This document shows, piece by piece, positions 56,530 to 64,000 of a stretch of 64,000 bases of DNA. Location: NCBI GenBank assembly GCA_018971775.1, contig JAGXAB010000028.1:1-64000 (forward strand). The letters run 5' to 3'. The first letter of the stretch is position 1. Each line of letters opens with the position of its first letter. Origin of the DNA: Cyanobacteria bacterium REEB67. GTDB lineage: Bacteria; Cyanobacteriota; Vampirovibrionia; Obscuribacterales; Obscuribacteraceae. A model generated the notes under the pieces. The model saw nothing but the letters and a program-made list of their open reading frames with translations. It was not told the origin of the DNA and did not search any database. The translations under genes were made by a program, and so were the position numbers.

Positions 56530-57804
56530 TCACATGCTCAGTGGACGGGGGATGATCTGGTCGACTTCGGCCATGCACTCTCTGTGCTCGGCGGCACTGA
56601 GAGTCTGCCGATCAACGAGCACCCGCTCGATTTTGGCCAGGGCCGAAATCGTCAGCTTGAGGATGGCGTCGGCCGGGAACGCGCCGGCGATTGCCGAGGC
56701 GGGCATGGACTGGATGCCGGGATAGGTAGGTGCCAGGTACTGCCTGATCACCTGGCTGATGCGAGCATAGTGATTGGCCGAGTAGCCGATCTCTTTGCCC
56801 GAGGCCTGCACGCGGTTGAGCGCAAGCCAGGCGGCAGCCTGCCGGGGCATCTGTCGGCGAGGGCGCACCCGGTTGACGAAGCGCATGAGAGCCACGGCCG
56901 GCCAGAGCAGCAGCAAAACCACCATCAGGATGGTGGCCGGGGCCATGGCCCAGGACTGTCGCGGCTGGCTGAGACCAGTGTTACCCAGGGTGGGCTGGCT
57001 CATGCCGGTCTGGCCGTTGACGTCCTGCATGATTATGAAGTCGGGCGTCTGCAGCGGTTCCCAGAGGGCTTGCCCGCTTGGCGTGAAGCTGGTCGCATAG
57101 GGAATCTGCATGGTAAAGGTGCTGTACGGGCCGGGGGCAAACTGCCGCACTAGCAGCGTCAGATTGTACTGGACACCGCCTTTGATCACCTTCTGTGTCA
57201 TGACGGGCCGATCGGCGAGTTCGAAGGGGCCTGAGCCGACCAGATAGAGCCGCCCCTGCTTGAGCAGAGGGTTGAGGTCGATCTTGGCTCCATCGGCCAC
57301 ACCAATAACCACATTGACGACAATATTGTCGCCGACATGATATTCGTACGGGCGCGCCGAGACATCAACCAGCAGCATACCGCCGGCGCAGGACATCTTG
57401 GCGACGCCCTGGACCTTGAGGGGAGCCGGGGGAGTCGCCTGAGCCGAGGGAGTGGCCCCTGGAGTGGTGGCGGTACCGGTATCGGGGCTGGCCGGAGCAG
57501 CGGGGGGAGTTGCCGTCGCCGGGGCGGTAGCAGCGGCCGCAGCCGCAGTACTGCTCGGGTCGCCGGGCAGAGCGGGCCCACAGGTGTTGGCTGGCAACTG
57601 CACGGCGGGCTGGGGCGTGGGGACGGCCGCAGTGGAAGCGGCGCTGCCGGCGGCAGCAGGCGCGCTGGCGCTGGGCGCCGTGGCGGGTGTGCTGGCGCTG
57701 GGCGGCACGCCGAGTGAGGGTGGATCCGCCAGGGTCGTCCCGGCGGTGAAGGACAGCATCAATGCTGCCCCGGCAAGAAGAAGAAGAAGAAGCAGGTGTT
57801 TCAT
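56530..57804 (-). CDS. BatD/DUF4381-like membrane protein with Ala/Pro/Thr-rich N-terminus
   Basis: Signal peptide, low-complexity linker, ectodomain, TM, cytoplasmic tail; operon context. Confidence 0.5.
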   Translation of the reverse strand: MKHLLLLLLLAGAALMLSFTAGTTLADPPSLGVPPSASTPATAPSASAPAAAGSAASTAAVPTPQPAVQLPANTCGPALPGDPSSTAAAAAATAPATATPPAAPASPDTGTATTPGATPSAQATPPAPLKVQGVAKMSCAGGMLLVDVSARPYEYHVGDNIVVNVVIGVADGAKIDLNPLLKQGRLYLVGSGPFELADRPVMTQKVIKGGVQYNLTLLVRQFAPGPYSTFTMQIPYATSFTPSGQALWEPLQTPDFIIMQDVNGQTGMSQPTLGNTGLSQPRQSWAMAPATILMVVLLLLWPAVALMRFVNRVRPRRQMPRQAAAWLALNRVQASGKEIGYSANHYARISQVIRQYLAPTYPGIQSMPASAIAGAFPADAILKLTISALAKIERVLVDRQTLSAAEHRECMAEVDQIIPRPLSM

Positions 57805-57809
57805 TGGTA

Positions 57810-58751
57810 TTACTCCTGGTACCTGACACCGGTCAGGACGGGAACGAGTTTCAGGTCGATGCCTTCATCTCCATCCGAGGTGTTGAACTCCTCGACTGCA
57901 GCCCCGGCGTCGCCAAGGCTGTGGCGCAACCTTTTGCGCTCGCTGTCAAACTCGGCCGCCCACTGGGCGCGCCGTCTTTTGCTCAGCCAGACGGTAGTGC
58001 TGCGCCCGGTCCTCAGATCTTTCAGCTCGCGCAGCCCGAAGCCTTCGGGCAATTCGCGCTCTCTGACGTCACCGATGATCAGACAGACCAGGTCGTGCAC
58101 GTGGCCGACCGTGGTCAGAGATTGCAGCTCTTCTGCCGTAAGATTGTGGAAGGTGGATATGACAAAGACCAGGCAGCGTTCGGTCAGGGGCAGACGCAGG
58201 AGCGCCTGCTGCAGGCCGGAGACACTGCTTTCGTTGTTGATGAAGGAAGATTCGTCGGGATCAAGATAACTGTAAAGCGCCGGCAACAGCTGACTGGAGG
58301 CGCTCTTGGGCGGCAGTATCTGCTGCAGGTGCTGCTCATCGTAGGTGATGACGCCGGCGCGATCGTCGCGCGACGCCGCTCCCAAGATGCGCCCCAAGAG
58401 AGTGGCTGCCAGGGTGCGCTCGGTCATGTTTTGCGTGCCGAAGATCAAAGCCGGTGAATTGTCGGCAATGGTCCAGACCGTCAAATCGCGCGGCTCTTCG
58501 TAGAGAGCGGCCAGGGTTTCGCGCCAGCCGGTCTTGGCAGAGGCCTTGCCGTCGACGCGATCGCCTGGATCCCACTCTTTCAGCTTGGCCAGGTCGAAGC
58601 CGGTATCGCCCATGATGCGGGTACGCCGGTCGCCGCTGCCCGGTTCCACCTTGTTGGTGGGCCAGGCAATGGTCAGACCGACAGGCACGATGCCCGACAG
58701 GATTGTCTGGATGGTTTCGGCCGCTTCGGAGCGTTCAGATTTTGAATTCAT
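57810..58751 (-). CDS. DUF58-like protein
   Basis: FDLAKLKEWDPGDRVDGKASAKTGWRETLAALYEEPRDLTVWTIADNSPALIFG resembles the DUF58 core; adjacent to moxR. Confidence 0.65.
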   Translation of the reverse strand: MNSKSERSEAAETIQTILSGIVPVGLTIAWPTNKVEPGSGDRRTRIMGDTGFDLAKLKEWDPGDRVDGKASAKTGWRETLAALYEEPRDLTVWTIADNSPALIFGTQNMTERTLAATLLGRILGAASRDDRAGVITYDEQHLQQILPPKSASSQLLPALYSYLDPDESSFINNESSVSGLQQALLRLPLTERCLVFVISTFHNLTAEELQSLTTVGHVHDLVCLIIGDVRERELPEGFGLRELKDLRTGRSTTVWLSKRRRAQWAAEFDSERKRLRHSLGDAGAAVEEFNTSDGDEGIDLKLVPVLTGVRYQE

Positions 58752-58813
58752 GGTGTAATCTCCACACGGTTAGCTGGTTGCTCTCATGGCAACGGTCCAC
58801 ACTGGACCGCGCC

Positions 58814-59836
58814 TCAGGGCGCCGGCGTGCCGCGCAGGACAGCGTCGATGAAATCGTTGATGCTGACCTTGTGCTTGCCGACCTTGGAGAGCGAGCCCAT
58901 GAGGATGTGGGCGCGGGCGACATCGGGGAAGACTGCCTGCACGTGCTCGACGCGCACCTTGTCTTCGCCGGCCATGAAGGCGATTGCCGCCGCCGCCTTG
59001 CGCAGGCCCATGGCCATGCGGGGCGAGCCGCCGTAGGTGACCAGGGCCTCGAAGCTGCGCCCGTCGATGGTCTTGAACTGCTTGAACTGCGGCTTGGCCG
59101 GGTTGCAGCTCTGTGTCAACTGGGTGATGTACTGCTTCAGATGCGGGCTGACGCCGTCGGTGGCCAGGAGGCGCACCTGCTTCTGCATCTGGCGGATGTC
59201 GGTGATGGTCAGGCTGGGCACGATCATGCTCTCGGGATCGCGATCGAAGAGCACGGCGCGGCTGTGGATTTCATCCATTTCGGCATCGCTGGGATAGCCC
59301 CACTCGATGTCCATGAGCAGGCGGTCCTTGAGGGCGTCGCCGAGCTCGTAGGTGCCGGCCGACTCGAAGTCGTTGCGCGTCATCACGGAGATGAAGATGT
59401 CTTCCAGGTCGTGGCGGACGCCATCGATGGTCAGGAAGCGCTCCTCCAGCGCCTGGAGCAGCGAGCTCAGCACGCGCGGCGAGGCGCGGTTGATCTCGTC
59501 GATCAACAGGACGTTGACCTTGAGCATCGGACCGGGGCGAAATTCTCTGCCCGTGGCGGTCTCAATGTTGTAGCCGGTAATGTCGGAGGGGCGCATGTCC
59601 GGCACCATCTGGATGCGGCCGCGCAAGCAGCCCTCGATGCCGGCCTGCACGACCTTGGCGATCAGGGTCTTGCCCAGACCGGGCATGGTGACGAGAGAAG
59701 CATGGCCGTCGGCGAGCAGGCAGGCGAAAACCGAGGCCAGCTCACGGGTATGGCCGACGATCACTTTGTTGGCCTCGTTGAGGAAGTCCACGGAACGGGA
59801 TTCCGTTACCTTGAAGTCTTTGAGATCGATTGACAT
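58814..59836 (-). CDS. MoxR-family AAA+ ATPase
   Basis: SLVTMPGLGKTLIAKVV (Walker A), VLLIDEINRASPRVLSSLLQALEER (Walker B). Confidence 0.9.
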   Translation of the reverse strand: MSIDLKDFKVTESRSVDFLNEANKVIVGHTRELASVFACLLADGHASLVTMPGLGKTLIAKVVQAGIEGCLRGRIQMVPDMRPSDITGYNIETATGREFRPGPMLKVNVLLIDEINRASPRVLSSLLQALEERFLTIDGVRHDLEDIFISVMTRNDFESAGTYELGDALKDRLLMDIEWGYPSDAEMDEIHSRAVLFDRDPESMIVPSLTITDIRQMQKQVRLLATDGVSPHLKQYITQLTQSCNPAKPQFKQFKTIDGRSFEALVTYGGSPRMAMGLRKAAAAIAFMAGEDKVRVEHVQAVFPDVARAHILMGSLSKVGKHKVSINDFIDAVLRGTPAP

Positions 59837-59927
59837 TTCGATGTTTCCTTAATGTCAGTGAGGTTGAACAGGCAGAAGCGCAGATCTGAGAAATCGCGCC
59901 CTGCGGCATATATGGCAGGCAGCCGGC

Positions 59928-61082
59928 TCAGCGAGTCTGGCTGGGGGAAGACCGGCGCCAGGGCCGACCCTTGAAGGAAAGAAAACGTGCAGGCAGGGCC
60001 CGCAGGAAGACGATGGCAAGGAAAAACATGGCAGCACCAAGCGGATACTGGTAGAGCTGGAGCTGCTGGATCTCCACCTTGCTGCCGGCCAGAACAGACG
60101 GCCAGTTGATGGACAGAGGCTCTCCGGCAGAGGCCTTGATGTAGACTCCACCGGCCGAGTCGGCCAGTGACTGCAGGAAGGCGTCATCCCGGTAGGAAGT
60201 CAAAGCCGGTTGGCCTTGGCCCGGGAAATAGCCGGTCAGATTGCCCTGATCGTCATACAGAGGAAGGGCCGATGGCTCAGGCGAGCCAATCCCGACGATG
60301 ACCAGCTTGACCGCTTGCTTGCGGATTTGCGCCACCACCTTGGCCAGATCGGCCGGCGTGCCGTCATGGCCGCCGTCGGTGAAGAGGATGATCACTTTCC
60401 CAGGGGCTGCCTTGCCGGCATCGTTCTGGTCGTGATCGAGCACGGCCAGGGCGCTGGCCAGGCCGGTCTCGACATAGCTGCCCGTACCGGGAGCACTGCC
60501 GACGTCGACCCAGCGCCAGGCGGTGAGCAGGGTGACCAGGGGAGCGAAGTCGTCGTTGAGATACGACTTGACTGTCCCGTCTCCGGAGTAGACAACCAGA
60601 CCAAGCTGGTTGCCCGTGATGGCCGGCATGATCTGCTTGCGCAGGATGAGCCGGGCAATGCTCATACGGCTGCCGCAGGGGCCATGCACGGTCGAGCAAT
60701 CGGCTCCACCGAAGGCCTGGTCGTTCTGGCGGTTGTCCTCCGAATCCATGGAGATGGAGCTGTCGAAAGCAGCGGCCACGCGCAGGGAGCCCGAGGGCAC
60801 CGCCACAGGCCGGGTGGGCAGGTAGGGCATGGTGGCGGCTGCCGCACAGAGCACTACCGCCAGGGAGAAGGCCGCTACAATAAGCCATTCCTTAAGCAGT
60901 GATGGAGCGGTGCTGAATCTTGAGACCAGCCTTTCATCGCCGTACTGGCGAAAGGCCCGCAGGCGCCAGCGCCAGCTAGCCAGCCAGAAGAGCACGACCA
61001 GCACCATCCCCGGTACCGCGTACCAGATGTACTGCGGGTGCTGGAAGAGGATTTGGTGGAAAAGACCGAAGAGATGACTCAT
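59928..61082 (-). CDS. VWA-domain membrane protein
   Basis: VAAFDSSISMDSED (DxSxS MIDAS); TM segments. Confidence 0.8.
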   Translation of the reverse strand: MSHLFGLFHQILFQHPQYIWYAVPGMVLVVLFWLASWRWRLRAFRQYGDERLVSRFSTAPSLLKEWLIVAAFSLAVVLCAAAATMPYLPTRPVAVPSGSLRVAAAFDSSISMDSEDNRQNDQAFGGADCSTVHGPCGSRMSIARLILRKQIMPAITGNQLGLVVYSGDGTVKSYLNDDFAPLVTLLTAWRWVDVGSAPGTGSYVETGLASALAVLDHDQNDAGKAAPGKVIILFTDGGHDGTPADLAKVVAQIRKQAVKLVIVGIGSPEPSALPLYDDQGNLTGYFPGQGQPALTSYRDDAFLQSLADSAGGVYIKASAGEPLSINWPSVLAGSKVEIQQLQLYQYPLGAAMFFLAIVFLRALPARFLSFKGRPWRRSSPSQTR

Positions 61083-61097
61083 GTTCTTCTCCCCGGA

Positions 61098-61802
61098 CTA
61101 AATGGCGGTCGGGTTGTTATGCGTAAATCCCTGGCCGCCAGGATTGCCGCTGGACGGCTGACCGCCCCGCTTACCGTCCATCTTTTGTTTGCCCTTGCCC
61201 GGGCCCTGTCCGATCTTGCCCTGGGCCAGCATCTGAGCCAGCTCCGGATGTTGATCGAGCAGCACCTGCATGTTGTTGCGGGTGTCCTGCGCCTCTTTGG
61301 CCAGGCGGCGCAACTGGCAGCTGTCACTGACGGTCAGGTCGTGCGCAGCCACCTGGTCGGAGGGAGCGACGCAGTAGTCCTTGCCGTACTGATGGGCCGG
61401 GTCGTCACGAGGGGTGACTCCTGGGATCAGGGTCTGACCGTTATTGAGCCGCAGCGACTGCACGTATGCGACAAGAGCCTTTTCCGGTTTGTGAGCGGCC
61501 ATCATCATGATGTTGCCCTTCTGGAAGTAGGCCAGTGCCGCCAGTTCTTGATCCGGCTGGGGGTAAAAGAAGCGGGCAAACCAGTTGCCGCCCAGAGCGA
61601 CTTTGTAGGCGTCCAGCGACGCCTGGAAGGCTGCCAGGGCCAGGGCCGGCGAGCTTGAGCTCAGAGCCTTCATGGCGATGTCGTAGTCGATGGACTGCTG
61701 GTCTTCGTAGCCAGCCAGGCGGCTGACACTGCTGACCATTGACAGACCCAGTCCGAGAGCCAGAACAAGCGGGAGAGTCCGCTTCAAGAATGATGTGAAC
61801 AT
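61098..61802 (-). CDS. TPR/BatC-like protein
   Basis: Membrane anchor, ALAAFQASLDAYKVALGG.., Gly/Gln-rich tail; located between two VWA genes as in the 30-35 kb operon. Confidence 0.6.
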   Translation of the reverse strand: MFTSFLKRTLPLVLALGLGLSMVSSVSRLAGYEDQQSIDYDIAMKALSSSSPALALAAFQASLDAYKVALGGNWFARFFYPQPDQELAALAYFQKGNIMMMAAHKPEKALVAYVQSLRLNNGQTLIPGVTPRDDPAHQYGKDYCVAPSDQVAAHDLTVSDSCQLRRLAKEAQDTRNNMQVLLDQHPELAQMLAQGKIGQGPGKGKQKMDGKRGGQPSSGNPGGQGFTHNNPTAI

Positions 61803-61813
61803 GTTCCTGATTC

Positions 61814-62896
61814 CTAAATTTGTTCTCGGGAGAGAGCCGAGAGTAAGAGGTAGGCGGCGCCGAACAGGGCCGCCAGCTTGAGCAGGTCGATCAGGGCATC
61901 TCGGTAACCGAGTACCTGTTTCTCCTGCACGGTGTGACCGGCCAGGTTGTCGATGTCGCTGACCATGGAGTTAAACTTCGAAACATCCTGGACCGACGTC
62001 ACTTCGCCGCCCACCGATTTGACGAAGGCCTTGAGCGGCTGGATGCTGTCGCCGTTGCTGGCCCAGTCGTCACCGATACCGAAGACGAATATATGAATAT
62101 GCAACGCCTTAAACTGAGCGGCCAGAGCGGCTGCCCGGTCGTTATCGATGGAAGAGTCGCCGTCGGTGACCATGATAAAGATGCGTGCCTGGTCGGACCG
62201 GGTCTTGCTGAGCACGTTGATAGCTCCCTGCAGCGCACCGTCCGATTTTTCGTAAACACCGTTCGGGCCATCGAAGTTGGTGCCTCCGCCGCCGGTCGTG
62301 ACAATGTAGTTTTTGATCGACGGCAGGAGGTCGAGGATGACCTGGTGGTTGGTGGTGGGTGGATAGAGGTAGTACACTTCATCGTCGAAAGAAGTGAGGG
62401 CGATGCGCAGCTTGTGGCTGTGCTTGATGAACATTGTGATAGCGCCCAGGGAGGCGTCGATACGCTCGGGAGTATTGGCCGGAGCCTGTTGTCGATCCAT
62501 TGAATAGCCGCCGCCGTATGAGCCGCCGCCCAGAGGGCTGAGCGTGCCGGAGGACGGGGTCGGCGCGGCAAACTGTGGGCCGGCCAGCTTGACCTCGGGC
62601 GCGTCGGTGACGCCAGTGGTCATCGACCCGGAAACATCCTGGGTGATATCGATTGTGCCGCCGGGCTGGCTGACTGTGTGCCAGAACGAGGTCTGGAGCT
62701 GGGCCATGGCCAGGCACAGGACTATCCAGAGCGCAGTTTTGCTGCCCCTGGTAAGCCAGGCGAGTGACGACCAGGCGTTACTCTTTTTGTGAATGCCTGT
62801 CTGGCTATGCCCGAAAACCTGTGAGTGTCCAGTAAGGATCCACAGAGCCGGTACAAAAGCCAGCAGCCACAAAAAATCTATACTCAGAAATTTCAT
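61814..62896 (-). CDS. VWA-domain membrane protein
   Basis: DITQDVSGSMTTG (DxSxS), FIMVTDGDSSIDNDRA. Confidence 0.8.
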   Translation of the reverse strand: MKFLSIDFLWLLAFVPALWILTGHSQVFGHSQTGIHKKSNAWSSLAWLTRGSKTALWIVLCLAMAQLQTSFWHTVSQPGGTIDITQDVSGSMTTGVTDAPEVKLAGPQFAAPTPSSGTLSPLGGGSYGGGYSMDRQQAPANTPERIDASLGAITMFIKHSHKLRIALTSFDDEVYYLYPPTTNHQVILDLLPSIKNYIVTTGGGGTNFDGPNGVYEKSDGALQGAINVLSKTRSDQARIFIMVTDGDSSIDNDRAAALAAQFKALHIHIFVFGIGDDWASNGDSIQPLKAFVKSVGGEVTSVQDVSKFNSMVSDIDNLAGHTVQEKQVLGYRDALIDLLKLAALFGAAYLLLSALSREQI

Positions 62897-63122
62897 GGGT
62901 TCTTCCTTTGCAGAAGAGTGTTGTTGAGTGTGATACAGTGCCGGCGGCGTTCTTTGCAGGTGGAGCCGACAGCATAGAAAGAATGGTGCGCAGGCGAATG
63001 AGAAGTCTTTCGACCGGGGTCGGGCCAGCGCATGCCTGCTGTTGCACAGCTTCGCTAATGGCGCTCAAGCCGCGGATGAAGGGTCTCCAGCTACTGCCGG
63101 ACCTCAACGCAGCCCGCAGCCG

Positions 63123-63158
63123 CTTCTCCTTCTCCTTCTCCTTCTCCTTCTCCTTCTC
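63123..63158. repeat. (CTTCTC)6 microsatellite
   Basis: Uninterrupted hexamer repeat. Confidence 0.9.
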
Positions 63159-63764
63159 AGACCTTTTAAGACAGCTCTTTACAGGCCGTGCTCGTTCGGG
63201 CAGGCTTGTTGCGCACTCTTAGATGGGCTAATTGAGGAGGACTGGACGTTTCAGTAAGAAGTCTCAAACGGGTGAGGGAGAATGGTGAAGATACAAACAA
63301 GATATCACCGGCGCAGAGCCGGACAGATTGTAAAGAACGGTAAAGAAAGCTCCTTTACAAGCGGTAACATGATGCTCCAAAGGGCCGCCTCGGCTCGATA
63401 CAGCCCGCGATCCGGGAGCGAAATAGCGGATGGGTTTCTTTCTTGATACCTAACTAATCGCCACAACATATAGCGCAAGAGCGTGCGGCCAGGCCACTCG
63501 CTTTGCCAAGGCGCAGCCCAGTTTTTTGCCACATGGGCCTTCTCGAAGGTGTTGCTTGTTTTTGCCACAGCCCTTCCCGGGCCCGACGAACACATTAGTT
63601 TGCCATCACTGTCGTAAGCGCGATTGAAAAAAGCGTCACCAACCATCTCTATTATATGTTTTGGTGGTTTGGTGAGAGTCAAAGCTATAAAGGGTGTGCG
63701 ATCGCACAGTGGCAAAAGCGGCTTGCAGCCTTAGTCTGGCAAGAAAGTCAGAGAGGTCGCCACG

Positions 63765-64000
63765 ATGATCGAAAAGGTTTCTCTTCCCCTGAATATTCCA
63801 GCGGACTGCCACCATCCGGGCTATCAGAGTATGAGCGCACGCAGCTGGTGGTGCGATGATTGCCTCAACCAGTGCGGCAGCGAGCTCAGGCTCGAGACGA
63901 CGACAAAGGCACTGACAAACAGCACATTTTTAGAAAGTCTCACCGCCGAATGGCTCCTCTTCTGGGATTGGTTCAAGCCAGCCACGATAGTCATGGTCGG
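63765..64000 (+). CDS. Partial CDS running off right edge
   Basis: Open ATG frame MIEKVSLPLNIPADCHHPGYQSMSARSWWCDDCLNQCGSE... to window end; CxxC..C pattern. Confidence 0.4.
   Translation, partial: MIEKVSLPLNIPADCHHPGYQSMSARSWWCDDCLNQCGSELRLETTTKALTNSTFLESLTAEWLLFWDWFKPATIVMV

Noticed and set aside
58703-59833. 376-aa plus-strand ORF
   Set aside because: Antisense shadow of the MoxR gene.
63123-63158. Phase-variable coding repeat
   Set aside because: The hexamer does not change reading frame and no convincing CDS spans it.
63305-63715. 136-aa minus-strand ORF
   Set aside because: No SD, signal peptide or domain that I could support.
1-64000. tRNA/rRNA genes
   Set aside because: Scanned by eye for T-loop (GGTTCAAATC-like) and conserved rRNA motifs; none convincing. 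tRNAscan-SE/Infernal would be decisive.

Overview
The 64 kb window is a protein-coding bacterial chromosome segment. I saw no rRNA, tRNA, CRISPR array or intact IS element. It has about 50 supportable CDSs and at least four decayed loci. The lineage is not determinable without searches; BtpA, a DUF4388 protein, kinase-LRR proteins and many TPR proteins are compatible with a non-photosynthetic cyanobacterial relative (Melainabacteria/Vampirovibrionia-like), but this is a weak inference. Recognisable genes include a membrane SpeE-like protein, a two-domain cytidine deaminase, a CREST/ceramidase-like protein, a CusA/CzcA RND pump, a J-like DnaJ protein, an HDAC-family deacetylase plus GNAT, a catalase-fold protein, RseP, FtsH, BtpA, an archaeal/eukaryal-type ProS, a rhomboid protease, and two VWA/TPR (Bat-like) operons, one with MoxR and DUF58. 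The most interesting locus is a three-gene cassette at 27238-30392. It encodes a metallophosphoesterase, a HAD-like protein, and a divergent paralogue of the first gene that has lost its metal-binding motifs and gained a histone-H1-like Lys/Ala/Pro tail. It sits behind a ~690 bp leader and has strongly biased codons. Other notable signals are a dispersed palindrome family GAGTCTTCCGAATTCGGAAGACTC (6 copies, 7.4-16.3 kb, one extended to a perfect 48 bp palindrome), a kinase-LRR locus with an A_AAA_AAG slippery heptamer, an in-frame amber and an HRD->HRH change, and an IS1595-like zinc ribbon joined to a DprA-like winged helix.
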